DNA of 57,473 nucleotides, from contig CAZDKY010000036.1 in the NCBI GenBank assembly GCA_964506505.1, positions 1-57,473 on the forward strand, given 5' to 3'. Shown here piece by piece: positions 36,058 to 45,089 of the stretch. The position numbers and the translations under genes are program-made. Under the pieces are notes generated by a model that made no database searches, was not told the DNA's origin, and saw only the letters and a list, made by a program, of their open reading frames with translations. Every line of letters starts with the position of its first letter. Within the stretch, counting starts at the first letter, position 1. The DNA is from M55B129 sp964506505. GTDB taxonomy: Bacteria; Bacillota; Dethiobacteria; DTU022.

Positions 36058-37188
36058 CTAGCTCCTTTGCATTTCCGGGAGATCTCGAGTATATTTGGAT
36101 ATATTGAGTAATATACCGATACTGCACAAAACAAACAACACTGAACTCCCCCCGTAGCTGACCAGGGGTAGATTAATACCGGTAACCGGCAGCATTCCCG
36201 TTACAACAGCAACATTGATTACAACCTGCAGAGCAAATGTAAAAATGATCCCCGCTGCCAGGAGACTGCCGAATAGATCGGGTGCTTTATAGGCAATTTG
36301 AAACCCGCGCCAAATCAGGATCAGGTAAAGCAGTAAAACAGCAACCGCACCGATAAAACCAAGTTCTTCTCCAATAACGGCAAATATAAAATCATTTTGC
36401 GGTTCCGGCAGGTAAAACAACTTCTGCTTGCTGCGGCCAAGACCGGCTCCGAATATATGCCCTGATCCCAGAGCATAAAGAGATTGGATAATCTGATAAC
36501 CAGACTCTGAAGGATCAGCCCATGGATCAATAAATGTGAACAATCTCTGCAGACGGTAATCTTCCCTGACCGTCAGGTAAGCCAGCGGCGGCAAGGCCAG
36601 CAGGGACAGGCCAGCCATGCGGCTGACAGGCATTCCGGCGAATATCACTACCATGGCTGCAGCGACAAGGATAACAAGAGCCGTGCTCATATCGGGTTGA
36701 AACTGGATCATCAGAAAAGCAGCCCCCACAAGGGCAAGCGGGATTACAATGGATACCCAAAAATTTCTCAGGTTCATGCGTTTAGTGCTCATATAAGCAG
36801 CAATAAAGATTACGAAGGCCAGTTTGCTGAATTCGGAAGGCTGCAGGACAACCGGTCCTATTGTCAACCAGCGTCTGGCTTCAGTGCCCAGATCTGAACC
36901 GAAACCAGTGAAAATCAAGGTTAGCAGGACAAAATTGACCAACAATATTAAAAGAGACAACTGCTTCAGTTTTCGATAATTAATCCGCGAAAACAGATAC
37001 ATCGCTCCCAGGCCAATTACAGTCCACAGAGCCTGCCGTTTCAGGAAATAGTAAGGATCGCCAACCCTTTCTTCAGCTATAATATAGCTCGCGCTGAAGA
37101 CCATCAACAATCCGATGGCCAGCAACAACAACGTAACGAGGATGAGGATGCGATCAGCTTCATGTTTGTCATCCCGGTTACCGGCCAT
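36058..37188 (-). CDS. ftsW: SEDS-family peptidoglycan glycosyltransferase FtsW
   Basis: Polytopic SEDS protein that polymerises lipid II at the septum with its cognate class B PBP. The 376-aa protein has about ten membrane helices. Diagnostic SEDS stretches include FKLAFVIFIAAYMS-type segments (SEFSKLAFVIFIAAY), QFQPDMSTALVIL, GAGLGRSKQKLFYLPEPQNDFIFAVIGEELGF and INLPLVSYGGSS. The ATG at 37188 has GGAGAG and overlaps murD by 11 nt. The long open frame before it lies inside murD and has no start signal. The pairing partner is the PBP encoded at 41-42.8 kb. Confidence 0.96.
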   Translation of the reverse strand: MAGNRDDKHEADRILILVTLLLLAIGLLMVFSASYIIAEERVGDPYYFLKRQALWTVIGLGAMYLFSRINYRKLKQLSLLILLVNFVLLTLIFTGFGSDLGTEARRWLTIGPVVLQPSEFSKLAFVIFIAAYMSTKRMNLRNFWVSIVIPLALVGAAFLMIQFQPDMSTALVILVAAAMVVIFAGMPVSRMAGLSLLALPPLAYLTVREDYRLQRLFTFIDPWADPSESGYQIIQSLYALGSGHIFGAGLGRSKQKLFYLPEPQNDFIFAVIGEELGFIGAVAVLLLYLILIWRGFQIAYKAPDLFGSLLAAGIIFTFALQVVINVAVVTGMLPVTGINLPLVSYGGSSVLFVLCSIGILLNISKYTRDLPEMQRS

Positions 37189-38590
37189 TTGTCTCTCTCC
37201 TCTCTCCGCATTCCCTCTGGAGCTTTGAGACTGTATCTTTAAAAAGATTACCCCGTTCTTCATAATTTTCAAACATATCCCAGCTGGCACAGGCCGGAGA
37301 AAGCAATACAATTTCTCCGCTGCGGGCTTCCCGCCCGGCCCTATGCACGGCTTCCTGAAGGCTGGATACCGGTATAACCGACTGAAAACCAACCTTGCTT
37401 AGCGCCTCAGTAATCTTTTCCCGGGTTTCTCCCAGTGTCAGGATCAGTCTGGCTTTTTCGCGCGCTGCCTCTGCCAGGGAAGAAAAATCGCTGCCCTTAT
37501 CTTTTCCTCCGGTAATTAAGATTATTTTTCGGCCTGGAAAAGAGTTTAGAGCTCTGATTGTTGCATCCGGATTGGTTCCCTTGGAATCGTTGATATAGTC
37601 AACACCGCAAATAGTATCTACATATTCCAGGCGGTGTTCGATAGCACGGAAAGAGCGCAGAGTTCGGCCAATGGCTTGCGGATCTGCTCCGGCTGCCCAC
37701 GCTGCGGCTGCGGACGCCAGTGCATTTTCAAGATTATGCTCTCCGGGCAATAGCACTTCATCGCGCAGGCAAAGCTTCAGAGGTTTAAAACCGGGCTTAT
37801 AAAGGGTTAGCCATTCGTCCTCCAGACCGGTGCCGAAGTCAACCGGCCTGCGAGCAAACCAGAGCACCCGTCCCCTGCACCTTTCAGCCAGTGATGCCAC
37901 CATGGGATCCCCGGCATTAAGAACGACAAAATCACCCTGTTTTTGATTTTCAAAGATCCGTGCTTTGGCCTCAAAATATTTTTCTACAGTCCCGTGGTAA
38001 TCTAAATGATCTTCTGTAAAATTGAGAAATACAGCAATCATCGGCCTCAACTGCCTGATATTTTCAAGCTGGAAACTGCTCAACTCAGCAACAATCAGCC
38101 CCTGGGCACTGAAACCATTCACGGCGTCGGCCAGAGGATGCCCTATATTACCGGCAGTGATAACCGGAGCAAAGGATGCTTCTTTAAGCATCGCTCCGAT
38201 TAAAGCAGTGGTTGTCGTTTTACCATTTGTTCCCGTCACCCCAATCAGGGGAGCTTTTGAAAAATTGTAAGCCAGTTCAACCTCTGAGAAAACAGGCACT
38301 CCCAATTGATCCGCTTTTTTAAAAAGCTCGAGCGAAGGGGGTATCCCCGGGCTTTTTATGATCATGGAAAGCTCTTCTCTAACCAGCTCCGGCGGATTGC
38401 CGCCTGCCATAATATAAATATTAGGATATTTACTTAATTCAACAGTTTCATCCCGGAGTTGAACAGCACTTTTCAGATCCGTTACTGTAATTTTAGCCGC
38501 ACCGGCCCTGGCAAGAAGTTTTGCAGCTGCTACACCGCTGCGAGCCATGCCCACGACAAGAATTTCTCTCCTTTTTATTAAATCAATCAA
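37178..38590 (-). CDS. murD: UDP-MurNAc-L-alanine:D-glutamate ligase
   Basis: ATP-dependent Mur ligase that adds D-Glu. The 470-aa protein has a Rossmann N domain (ILVVGMARSGVAAAKLLA), the ATP site GVTGTNGKTTTTALIGAM, LNFTEDHLDYHG with the carbamylated-Lys region, and a C domain with YINDSKGTNPDAT and ITGGKDKGSDF. Start is TTG at 38590 behind GGAGG, 11 nt away. Only murD and murF of the four Mur ligases occur in this cluster. Confidence 0.96.
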   Translation of the reverse strand: MIDLIKRREILVVGMARSGVAAAKLLARAGAAKITVTDLKSAVQLRDETVELSKYPNIYIMAGGNPPELVREELSMIIKSPGIPPSLELFKKADQLGVPVFSEVELAYNFSKAPLIGVTGTNGKTTTTALIGAMLKEASFAPVITAGNIGHPLADAVNGFSAQGLIVAELSSFQLENIRQLRPMIAVFLNFTEDHLDYHGTVEKYFEAKARIFENQKQGDFVVLNAGDPMVASLAERCRGRVLWFARRPVDFGTGLEDEWLTLYKPGFKPLKLCLRDEVLLPGEHNLENALASAAAAWAAGADPQAIGRTLRSFRAIEHRLEYVDTICGVDYINDSKGTNPDATIRALNSFPGRKIILITGGKDKGSDFSSLAEAAREKARLILTLGETREKITEALSKVGFQSVIPVSSLQEAVHRAGREARSGEIVLLSPACASWDMFENYEERGNLFKDTVSKLQRECGERRETNGR

Positions 38591-38622
38591 GAATACAGCA
38601 TCCTCCGCTCAAAAAGTTCTTT

Positions 38623-39591
38623 TCAGGCTAACCGAAAGTTGAATATCAGCACACCGCCCAGGGCCATCAGAACAGCAATTCCCCAGAAAACAATTACAAC
38701 CCGCCACTCGGACCAACCTTTTAACTCGTAATGATGGTGCAGGGGGGCCATCCTTAGAATTCGGTGGCCTGTAAGCCGGAAGCTGAGAACCTGGGCCATA
38801 ACAGCCAGGGTTTCAATGACAAAAACACCACCGATTATTGCCAGAAGCAGTTCTGTTTTGGTGAGAACTGCCAGTGCTGCAAATGATCCTCCCAGGGCCA
38901 GTGATCCCGTATCACCCATAAATACGCGGGCAGGATAACGGTTATAGATGAGAAACCCGGCCAGGGCACCGATCAGGGCCGCATCGAATAAGATCAGTGA
39001 ACCCGCTCCAATAGAAAATGCTATACATGCATAAGCTGCCAGGGCAATAATCGATGTACCGGCAGCGAGGCCGTCAACACCATCAGTCAAATTTACGGCA
39101 TTGGTAGAAGCAATGACTAAAAATATTACCAGCAGAGGATATAAGAATCCGAAATCAACCTCAATGTTAAATAGGGGCACCCATATTTCAGAAGAATAGT
39201 GGCCGATCATCACCAGAATAGCCACAAAAAAGAGGGCTACGGCTATTTCACCGGCAAGTTTTGATCGGGCTTTTAATCCCAGCGATTGCTTGCGAACTAC
39301 TTTTAGATAATCATCGGTAAAACCGATCAGCCCGCAGCCAAAAAGAAGAAACAAGGCTGCCAGAATCATGGGAGAAAATCCTTCAACTGTTAAACATACT
39401 ATGATTGTTACAACTACAAATACAACTCCACCCATGGTCACTGTTCCGGCCTTGGCAGTATGATTGGCAGGTCCGTCTTCCCTGATCTGCTGACCGTACT
39501 GCCGTATACGTAAGTGTCTGATGAAAAAAGGGAAAGCAAGGGCTGAGATAAACAAAGCTACAGGTAAAGCAACTATAACTCCTTCCCTCAT
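38623..39591 (-). CDS. mraY: Phospho-MurNAc-pentapeptide transferase MraY
   Basis: Integral membrane enzyme that makes lipid I from UDP-MurNAc-pentapeptide and undecaprenyl phosphate. At 322 aa it has about ten helices. Signature motifs include FTDDYLKVV (Mg-binding Asp pair), NAVNLTDGVDGLAAG, FMGDTGSLALGG and the cytoplasmic HHHYELKGWSE loop. It starts with ATG, 18 nt after murF and 32 nt before murD. Confidence 0.97.
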   Translation of the reverse strand: MREGVIVALPVALFISALAFPFFIRHLRIRQYGQQIREDGPANHTAKAGTVTMGGVVFVVVTIIVCLTVEGFSPMILAALFLLFGCGLIGFTDDYLKVVRKQSLGLKARSKLAGEIAVALFFVAILVMIGHYSSEIWVPLFNIEVDFGFLYPLLVIFLVIASTNAVNLTDGVDGLAAGTSIIALAAYACIAFSIGAGSLILFDAALIGALAGFLIYNRYPARVFMGDTGSLALGGSFAALAVLTKTELLLAIIGGVFVIETLAVMAQVLSFRLTGHRILRMAPLHHHYELKGWSEWRVVIVFWGIAVLMALGGVLIFNFRLA

Positions 39592-39609
39592 TATCAGGTC
39601 GCCCCTTTT

Positions 39610-40989
39610 TTAATCCAGCAGTGCCCGGACAATTTTTTCCATCTCCATACCCCTTGAGCCTTTGACAAGCACTGACCATCCCTGGTCTGAAATTAAAACG
39701 GTTAATATTTCTATCGCCTGTTCATGACTGTCACAACTGTAAACAGATGTTTTACCCGCTCTGGATGCTTCAGCTGCTGCTAAAGAAGCCATCGGTCCTA
39801 CTGTTATCAGTATTCCTACCCCTATCTGTGATGCATAACGACCCACTGTAAGGTGAGCTTCTTCAGCAAAAGGGCCAAGTTCCAGCATATCGCCAAGTAC
39901 TGCCACAGTTTTCTCTCCACCCAGTTCCATCAGCACATTGAGCGCTGCCTTAACCGAATCAGGATTGGCATTGTAAGTATCATCAACTATACGTGTCCCT
40001 GCACTGTTATATAAAACCTGGAGCCGACCTCCCGTGGTGCTGCTTGAGGAAAGCCCTTTAATCATTTCTGCCGGATCAATCTCCAGGATATAACCGACGG
40101 TAAGAGCCGCCAGGGCATTTCCAGCCGACTCCCGTCCCGGTAAGGGCGATTCAAACCACCCTTCAGATCTATTAGGAAAACGCACCCGGAAAAAGTTATT
40201 TTCTCCCCGTTGAGACAACTTTAAGCCTTTTATATCGCCCTGGTTAAAGCCATAGTACAACACTTTTCCCGGGAAGCGTTCTCCAAGCTTGAGGAGGCGG
40301 GGATCATCACCGTTCAAAACGGCTACCCCGCCTGAGCCGAGGTAATCTAAGAGTTCTCCTTTCGCCCGTGCAATAGCTTCGACCGACCCGAGCATTTCAA
40401 TATGCGCCTCGCCAATACTGGTTATGACACCAATTGAAGGTCTTGCTATTTCACAGAGTATAGTGATTTCACCCGGAGCACTCATGCCCATTTCAAGCAC
40501 GGCAACCTGGTGATCTGCATTTAATTCAAGTATGGTCAGGGGCAGCCCAATTTCATTATTCAGGTTCCCCGTTGTTTTCAAAACTTTGTATTTAGCCGAT
40601 AGCACACCGGCAGTAAAATCTTTGGTCGTTGTTTTACCACTGCTACCAGTTATCCCAACCACGGGAAGCTCAAAGCGCTGCCGTTGATAAGCAGCAACCC
40701 TTTGCAGGGCGGTCAGTGGATCTTCTATTTCAACCAGCATAAAATCCGGAGGAATCGATGGATCCGGCTTGCAGCCGCTTGCAATAAATGCACCTGTCCC
40801 CCCCCTTTTTGCTGCATCGGTTATATAAAGATGTCCGTCTGTTTTCTCACCACTGAAGGGAATAAAAAAATTACCGGGCTTAATTTGTCTTGAATCTATG
40901 ACAAAACCGGTTACTTGCTGTTCAGGATCGCCCTGCAGCAACCTCCCCCGGGAAGCGGTGAGTATGTCTTTCCCCTTAATCACGCTCAT
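39610..40989 (-). CDS. murF: UDP-MurNAc-tripeptide:D-Ala-D-Ala ligase
   Basis: Final cytoplasmic Mur ligase, adding D-Ala-D-Ala. From ATG 40989 (459 aa) the protein has the N domain with VIDSRQIKPGNFFIPFSGEKTDGH, the ATP site GITGSSGKTTTKDF, EMGMSAPGEI, ITSIGEAHIEMLGS, and the C domain with IVDDTYNANPDS. AGCAGG lies 5 nt before this ATG. The frame extends to 41076, and an ATG at 41061 overlapping the PBP stop is an alternative. murE, which should stand just before murF, is absent. Confidence 0.96.
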   Translation of the reverse strand: MSVIKGKDILTASRGRLLQGDPEQQVTGFVIDSRQIKPGNFFIPFSGEKTDGHLYITDAAKRGGTGAFIASGCKPDPSIPPDFMLVEIEDPLTALQRVAAYQRQRFELPVVGITGSSGKTTTKDFTAGVLSAKYKVLKTTGNLNNEIGLPLTILELNADHQVAVLEMGMSAPGEITILCEIARPSIGVITSIGEAHIEMLGSVEAIARAKGELLDYLGSGGVAVLNGDDPRLLKLGERFPGKVLYYGFNQGDIKGLKLSQRGENNFFRVRFPNRSEGWFESPLPGRESAGNALAALTVGYILEIDPAEMIKGLSSSSTTGGRLQVLYNSAGTRIVDDTYNANPDSVKAALNVLMELGGEKTVAVLGDMLELGPFAEEAHLTVGRYASQIGVGILITVGPMASLAAAEASRAGKTSVYSCDSHEQAIEILTVLISDQGWSVLVKGSRGMEMEKIVRALLD

Positions 40990-41053
40990 GATAACCTGCT
41001 TTCCCTGCTTGATTCTTGCACTGAAATACCCTGATACACAGTTTTCGCCCAAA

Positions 41054-42787
41054 TCAGTTTTCATCTGCTTCTTCAATCTCCGGTTCTGAAGGTGGAAGCT
41101 GCAGGTAATTCATCACATCTTCAATAATTCTACTGAAGAGAGGAGCGCTGGTATAAGAACCATATCTGGGTCCTTTAGTTACCCCATCGACAGCGACATA
41201 AAGGACGATCTGAGGATCCTCTACCGGCGCAACCCCGACAAAAGAATATACAAATTGATCGCTCATATAGCTGTTATCGGGACCCACTTTTTCAGCCGTT
41301 CCAGTTTTGCCTGCCACCCGGTACCCTTCTACGGCAGCAGTCTTACCGGTACCTTCCAGGATCACGCTTTCCATTAATTCAACCAGTCTGGCAGATGTTT
41401 CCGTTGAGATTACCTGCCTCATCAGTTCCGGTTCCCGTTGTAAAATCACATTGCCTTCACTGTCATGGATCTCTTTAACCAGGTATGGCTTATAAAGGTA
41501 ACCCCCGTTGGCCATTGCCGCAACAGCCATTGCCTGCTGAAGCGGCGTTACCGCAATGCCCTGCCCGAAAGAAGTGGTAGCCAGCTCCACCGGGCCTAAA
41601 GCTTCCGGGCTAAAAATAAGGCCGGGGCTTTCGCCAGGATAATCAATCCCGGTCAACTGGCCATAACCAAAAGCCTCGATGTAGGCCAGCAATTTTTCAG
41701 CCCCGATCCGTCTTCCCAGCTCAATAAATGCCGGGTTACAGGAAACACCAAGTGCTTCCTGAAAAGTGATGTCTCCGTGTCCCCCCTGATCGGCAGTCCA
41801 GCAGTTAATTCGACGGCCGCTTATTGTAACATGCCCTGAGCAATAGAAGTGTTCCTCGGGATCATAAATTCCTTCTTCTACAGCAGCTGCCAGAGTAACC
41901 ACCTTAAAAGTCGATCCCGGTTCAAAAGCAGCAGTGAACGGCGCCAGAGACCATCGTTCCGGATCGTAATCATCATACATATCAGGATCGTAATCCGGCC
42001 TTGATGCTGCAGCGAGGACCGCTCCGCTGTGCGGATCGACGACTACCGCAAGGGCAAGGGCGGGGGCAGAATCTGCTACAACTTGATCAAGCTGCTTTTC
42101 AACAATATGCTGAATAGTTTCATCGACAGTCAGGTACAGGTCATATCCCTGCTTCGGGGGAAGAGATTGCTTAAATTCATGGGGCACCTGCCGACCACGG
42201 TTGTCGGCAGGATAAAGAAGCTTCCCTTCGTAACCGCTGAGGTATTCTTCATAATAAATTTCCAGGCCGGCCCAGCCCTGATCCATACCAACAAATCCGA
42301 GGAGCTGGGAAGCAAGATTGCCGCCAGGATAATATCTTTTTTCTTCATCGAAAAATACAATTCCCGGTATAGCCATTTCCTGCACCGCCTCACTTATTTG
42401 CGGGTCGACTTTTCTCTTAAGATAAACAGCACTTCGATCGGCAGTAATAAGTGCAAAAATCTCTTCTTCCTCTTTTTCCAGGATGGGCGAGAGAGCCGCG
42501 GCTACCTCCCCTGGATTTTCTATCTGTGGCGGCAGGGCAGCTACAGTCTGAGCTGTAGTGCTACCTGCCAGTAATCTTTTGTGACGGTCAAAAATTGAGC
42601 CGCGGGCAGTCTGGACAGGAACATGATGATTCCACTGTTCCCATGCTTCTTCATATAATTCATCGGCACAGACTATCTGTATCCAGGCCAGCCTGCCAAT
42701 CAGCACTAGAGTTATCATTACTGTGAGGCAAAATACGATTAGGAGCCTCTTTCTAACTGTAGCCCGTCTGACAGCAAAATCTGGCAA
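41054..42787 (-). CDS. ftsI: Class B penicillin-binding protein (FtsI/PBP2x or SpoVD type)
   Basis: D,D-transpeptidase for septal peptidoglycan. The roughly 577-aa protein has a short cytoplasmic N terminus, one membrane helix (about 17-37) and a dimerisation region beginning VQTARGSIFDRHKRLLAGS. In the transpeptidase domain the catalytic Ser is in PGSTFKVVT (SxxK), SCN lies in GVSCNPAF (SxN), and KTGTAEK is present. No PASTA repeats follow; the C terminus is short and acidic. In this cluster position the family is annotated as FtsI/PBP2 or SpoVD. As it is the only such gene beside ftsW, vegetative division seems more likely. GTG at 42796 is possible, but TTG at 42787 has better SD spacing (GGGAG). 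Confidence 0.92.
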   Translation of the reverse strand: MPDFAVRRATVRKRLLIVFCLTVMITLVLIGRLAWIQIVCADELYEEAWEQWNHHVPVQTARGSIFDRHKRLLAGSTTAQTVAALPPQIENPGEVAAALSPILEKEEEEIFALITADRSAVYLKRKVDPQISEAVQEMAIPGIVFFDEEKRYYPGGNLASQLLGFVGMDQGWAGLEIYYEEYLSGYEGKLLYPADNRGRQVPHEFKQSLPPKQGYDLYLTVDETIQHIVEKQLDQVVADSAPALALAVVVDPHSGAVLAAASRPDYDPDMYDDYDPERWSLAPFTAAFEPGSTFKVVTLAAAVEEGIYDPEEHFYCSGHVTISGRRINCWTADQGGHGDITFQEALGVSCNPAFIELGRRIGAEKLLAYIEAFGYGQLTGIDYPGESPGLIFSPEALGPVELATTSFGQGIAVTPLQQAMAVAAMANGGYLYKPYLVKEIHDSEGNVILQREPELMRQVISTETSARLVELMESVILEGTGKTAAVEGYRVAGKTGTAEKVGPDNSYMSDQFVYSFVGVAPVEDPQIVLYVAVDGVTKGPRYGSYTSAPLFSRIIEDVMNYLQLPPSEPEIEEADEN

Positions 42788-42792
42788 GGGAT

Positions 42793-43182
42793 TCACTCTC
42801 CCATTCTGGCAAGCTCTCCACTGCTGGCAGCTATTATATTGATTTGATCAACTGATGGCTCGATCATTCCCAGTTCTTCTCTGGCAATTGCTTCAATTCG
42901 CCCAATAGAGCCGAGTTGAGCCGCCTCCAATTCTAGTTCCCTGATATTTTCATTTATTGATTCCAGCTCATTACGAGCACCGCTCAACCTGTAATTCATA
43001 ATTACTACTGATGAATACTGGGCAACAACAACCAGACTGAGCAAAAAACAGGTCATGACAACAAAGAGCAGCTTGACTTTTTTTAAGCGCTTACCTTGAA
43101 CCGGCTTACTAAATGGCTCTCTTGCCGGCTGTTTCGGCAGGGCAATCCTTTCCGCTGTTGCTACCTGTCTTACCTGCTGCAT
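42793..43182 (-). CDS. ftsL: Cell division protein FtsL
   Basis: Small bitopic division protein that pairs with FtsB/DivIC and FtsQ. The 129-aa sequence has a basic cytoplasmic N terminus, one membrane helix (about 37-58) and a leucine-zipper-like coiled coil (about 65-105), then the typical IEAIAREELGMIEPS segment. The identification rests on size, topology and position between rsmH and the PBP gene, as FtsL is poorly conserved. The ATG at 43182 is 1 nt after the rsmH stop. Confidence 0.88.
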   Translation of the reverse strand: MQQVRQVATAERIALPKQPAREPFSKPVQGKRLKKVKLLFVVMTCFLLSLVVVAQYSSVVIMNYRLSGARNELESINENIRELELEAAQLGSIGRIEAIAREELGMIEPSVDQINIIAASSGELARMGE

Positions 43183-43183
43183 G

Positions 43184-44146
43184 TTATTCGCCCTCTTTCT
43201 TTTCTGCCGCTGTAGTTCTCTCGGCTGCTCTAAGCCGGGCGCTTCGCGCCCGGGAATTATTTTCAATTTCCCTTTCCGACGGCTTAACTGCCTTCCTGGT
43301 TAAAACCCTCAGTTCAGCTTCCTTTCCGCAAACACAAGGTCCCCGGGGAGGACAGGTACAACTTTCCGCCCTTTCCCGAAAGAATCTTTTAATCAGGCGA
43401 TCTTCCAGTGAATGGTAGGCAATTACGACAATCCTGCCACCTGGCAAAAGACTTTCTACAACCTGCGGAAGAACCGCCCTGATATTTTCCAGTTCACTGT
43501 TGACAGCCAGCCTTAGAGCTTGGAACACCTTGCGGGCCGGATGTCCTCCATGCCGGCGGTAGCGGGCGGGAACAGCCGCTTTAACTATTTCAGCCAGGTG
43601 CCGGCTTTCAGAAATATCACCTCTCAGCTGTCGTTCCCGCATTATTGCCGTCGCTATCCGCCTCGACCAGCGCTCTTCTCCATAACGGAAGAAAATATCG
43701 GCCAGCTCATCCCGGCTGTATTCATTTATTATTTTCATCGCCGTCAAAGATTGGCGGCGGTCCATTCTCATATCCAGTTCACCTTCCTGGTGAAAGGAAA
43801 ATCCTCGCTCCGGATTCATCAACTGCAGGGTCGAGGCACCCAGATCAATCAATATTCCTTTAACCCGGGGGTAACCCGTTTCTTTCAATACATCGATTAA
43901 CTGTGTATAATCGGCATGAACCAGCATAATACGGTCCGAGTAACGGGAAAGCCTCTCCCTGGCCCGATCAAGAGCCTCTTCATCCCAGTCAATCCCAATG
44001 AGGCGGCCTTCAGGCAAAAGGCGGCTGCAAATCGCTTCGGCATGACCACCGTCTCCAACTGTTGCGTCGACATAGACTTCATCCTCCCGGCAATCGAGAT
44101 GATAAAGCACTTCTTTTTCCATAACCGGCAGATGCAGTTCAACCAT
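43184..44146 (-). CDS. rsmH: 16S rRNA m4C1402 methyltransferase RsmH
   Basis: SAM-dependent methyltransferase for N4-methylation of C1402 in 16S rRNA (formerly MraW). The 320-aa protein has the SAM motif VDATVGDGGHAEAI near 27-40. It also shows ILIDLGASTLQL, the GFSFHQEGELDMRMD segment, EERWSRRIATAI, ARKVFQALRLAVNSELENI and IAYHSLEDRLIKRFF. The Cys-rich CTCPPRGPCVCG stretch is common in this family. ATG 44146 is preferred over a GTG at 44155, which has no SD. It lies 15 nt after mraZ, the standard second gene of the cluster. Confidence 0.97.
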   Translation of the reverse strand: MVELHLPVMEKEVLYHLDCREDEVYVDATVGDGGHAEAICSRLLPEGRLIGIDWDEEALDRARERLSRYSDRIMLVHADYTQLIDVLKETGYPRVKGILIDLGASTLQLMNPERGFSFHQEGELDMRMDRRQSLTAMKIINEYSRDELADIFFRYGEERWSRRIATAIMRERQLRGDISESRHLAEIVKAAVPARYRRHGGHPARKVFQALRLAVNSELENIRAVLPQVVESLLPGGRIVVIAYHSLEDRLIKRFFRERAESCTCPPRGPCVCGKEAELRVLTRKAVKPSEREIENNSRARSARLRAAERTTAAEKKEGE

Positions 44147-44161
44147 TAAAACCACCGTTTT

Positions 44162-44593
44162 TTAAAGATCAAAATCGACCAGCTTTTCGGCCAGATCTTC
44201 ATAATTGTTGTTGGCTTCTCCAAAATAATCCCGCCAGGCCTGTTCGCTCCAAATCTCTACCCGGTTTGATACGCCGATAATCATAATTTCCTTTTCTATT
44301 CCGGCGTATTCACGCAGGTTCTGAGGAATGAGGACCCGACCCTGTTTATCGGCTTCCACTTCCATTGCTCCTGAAAAGAAAAGGCGCATGAAAGCGCGTG
44401 AATCGCTCTTGGTAAAGGGTAGCTGTTTCAGCTTCTGTTCCAGGCGAGTCCATTCGGCTGACGGATAGACAAAAAGACAGTGATCCAGGCCGCGCGTAAT
44501 TACGAAGCAGTCTCCCAAACCATCTCGCAAACGCGAAGGGATTATGACCCTTCCCTTGCCATCAAGGCTGTGCTGGAATTCACCTGTGAACAT
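44162..44593 (-). CDS. mraZ: Transcriptional regulator MraZ
   Basis: DNA-binding protein that controls the division/cell-wall operon it heads. The 143-aa protein consists of two SpoVT/AbrB-like halves: GEFQHSLDGKGRVIIPSRLRD at the N terminus and a second DKQGRVLIPQNLREYAGI near 80-98. The ATG follows GGAGGCG. Three direct repeats fitting known MraZ sites overlap its promoter, so autoregulation is likely. All genes down to ftsZ lie in the same direction with gaps under 110 nt. Confidence 0.97.
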   Translation of the reverse strand: MFTGEFQHSLDGKGRVIIPSRLRDGLGDCFVITRGLDHCLFVYPSAEWTRLEQKLKQLPFTKSDSRAFMRLFFSGAMEVEADKQGRVLIPQNLREYAGIEKEIMIIGVSNRVEIWSEQAWRDYFGEANNNYEDLAEKLVDFDL

Positions 44594-44620
44594 GTGTTCG
44601 CCTCCATTTTAGGGGCTTAC

Positions 44621-44650
44621 AACCACTTTTCACCACTTTACACCACTTTA
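44621..44650 (-). promoter_or_regulatory. Array of three MraZ-type boxes
   Basis: On the minus strand AAAGTGG occurs three times with a 3-nt spacer (period 10, at 44643-44649, 44633-44639 and 44623-44629). This matches the AAAGTGKNNN repeat described for MraZ binding in mollicutes. The boxes overlap the predicted -10 and start point, so bound MraZ should block or tune transcription of the whole cluster. Confidence 0.85.
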
Positions 44651-44663
44651 CTCTAAATTTCAA
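44635..44663 (-). promoter_or_regulatory. Predicted promoter of the mraZ/dcw cluster
   Basis: TTGAAA (-35) and TAAAGT (-10) are exactly 17 nt apart on the minus strand. The -10 hexamer is formed by part of an MraZ box. Predicted transcription start is near 44628, leaving a leader of about 35 nt with the GGAGGCG site. No other good promoter was seen for this cluster. Confidence 0.6.
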
Positions 44664-44873
44664 CCCCTTTTACCATTCTCCTGCCCTTTTTTTTTAAAAT
44701 AAATTAAAAATTGTGCAAAATAATAATATTTTTGCTCATGTTATGTTATAATTTCCCATTTTTCCTATAATTTCTTTTAATAAATCCCTGTATTTTCTCA
44801 GTGCTACTTTAATCCAACAGATTATTAACTTCCGTCACATACTAGCCCAAAAATACAGAACATACTCAGGATT

Positions 44874-45056
44874 GCCTGCTTTATATCACATGCGCGCTGA
44901 CTTTGTCTCTAAGTATTGAAAGTGCTCGGATTTTAAGGCTGCGTCAGAACTCGCTCGCTTAATGCTCGCTCAGACAACTGTCGCAGTTTTTCTGAAAATC
45001 CTGCGCTCCTCTCGATTGTCGCAAAGCCTGATGCGCGACTGTGTTATAAAGCAGGC
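44874..45056. repeat. Imperfect foldback (palindromic) element
   Basis: A 183-bp segment with perfect 12-bp terminal inverted repeats (GCCTGCTTTATA at 44874-44885 and its complement at 45045-45056). Inner arms also pair: GGATTTT with AAAATCC, CAGAA with TTCTG, and a central AACTG-TCG-CAGTT hairpin. Short CTCGCT direct repeats lie in the left half. The end-to-end, imperfect palindrome with no coding frame suggests a MITE-like or REP-type element, or an RNA hairpin. No target duplication was identified. Confidence 0.55.
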
Positions 45057-45071
45057 TTTGTCTGTTTTTTT
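45022..45071 (+). terminator. Orphan intrinsic terminator on the plus strand
   Basis: CAAAGCCTG at 45022-45030 and CAGGCTTTG at 45052-45060 form a 9-bp stem with a 21-nt loop, followed by TCTGTTTTTTT. It is oriented to end plus-strand transcription, but no plus-strand gene lies upstream. It overlaps the right arm of the foldback element, so it may end a short RNA from that element. Confidence 0.5.
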
Positions 45072-45089
45072 AAATGTTACAGTTGGTTA

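Noticed and set aside
37189..37392. N-terminal extension of ftsW
   Set aside because: It lies inside murD, lacks a ribosome-binding site, and the shorter form matches normal FtsW length.
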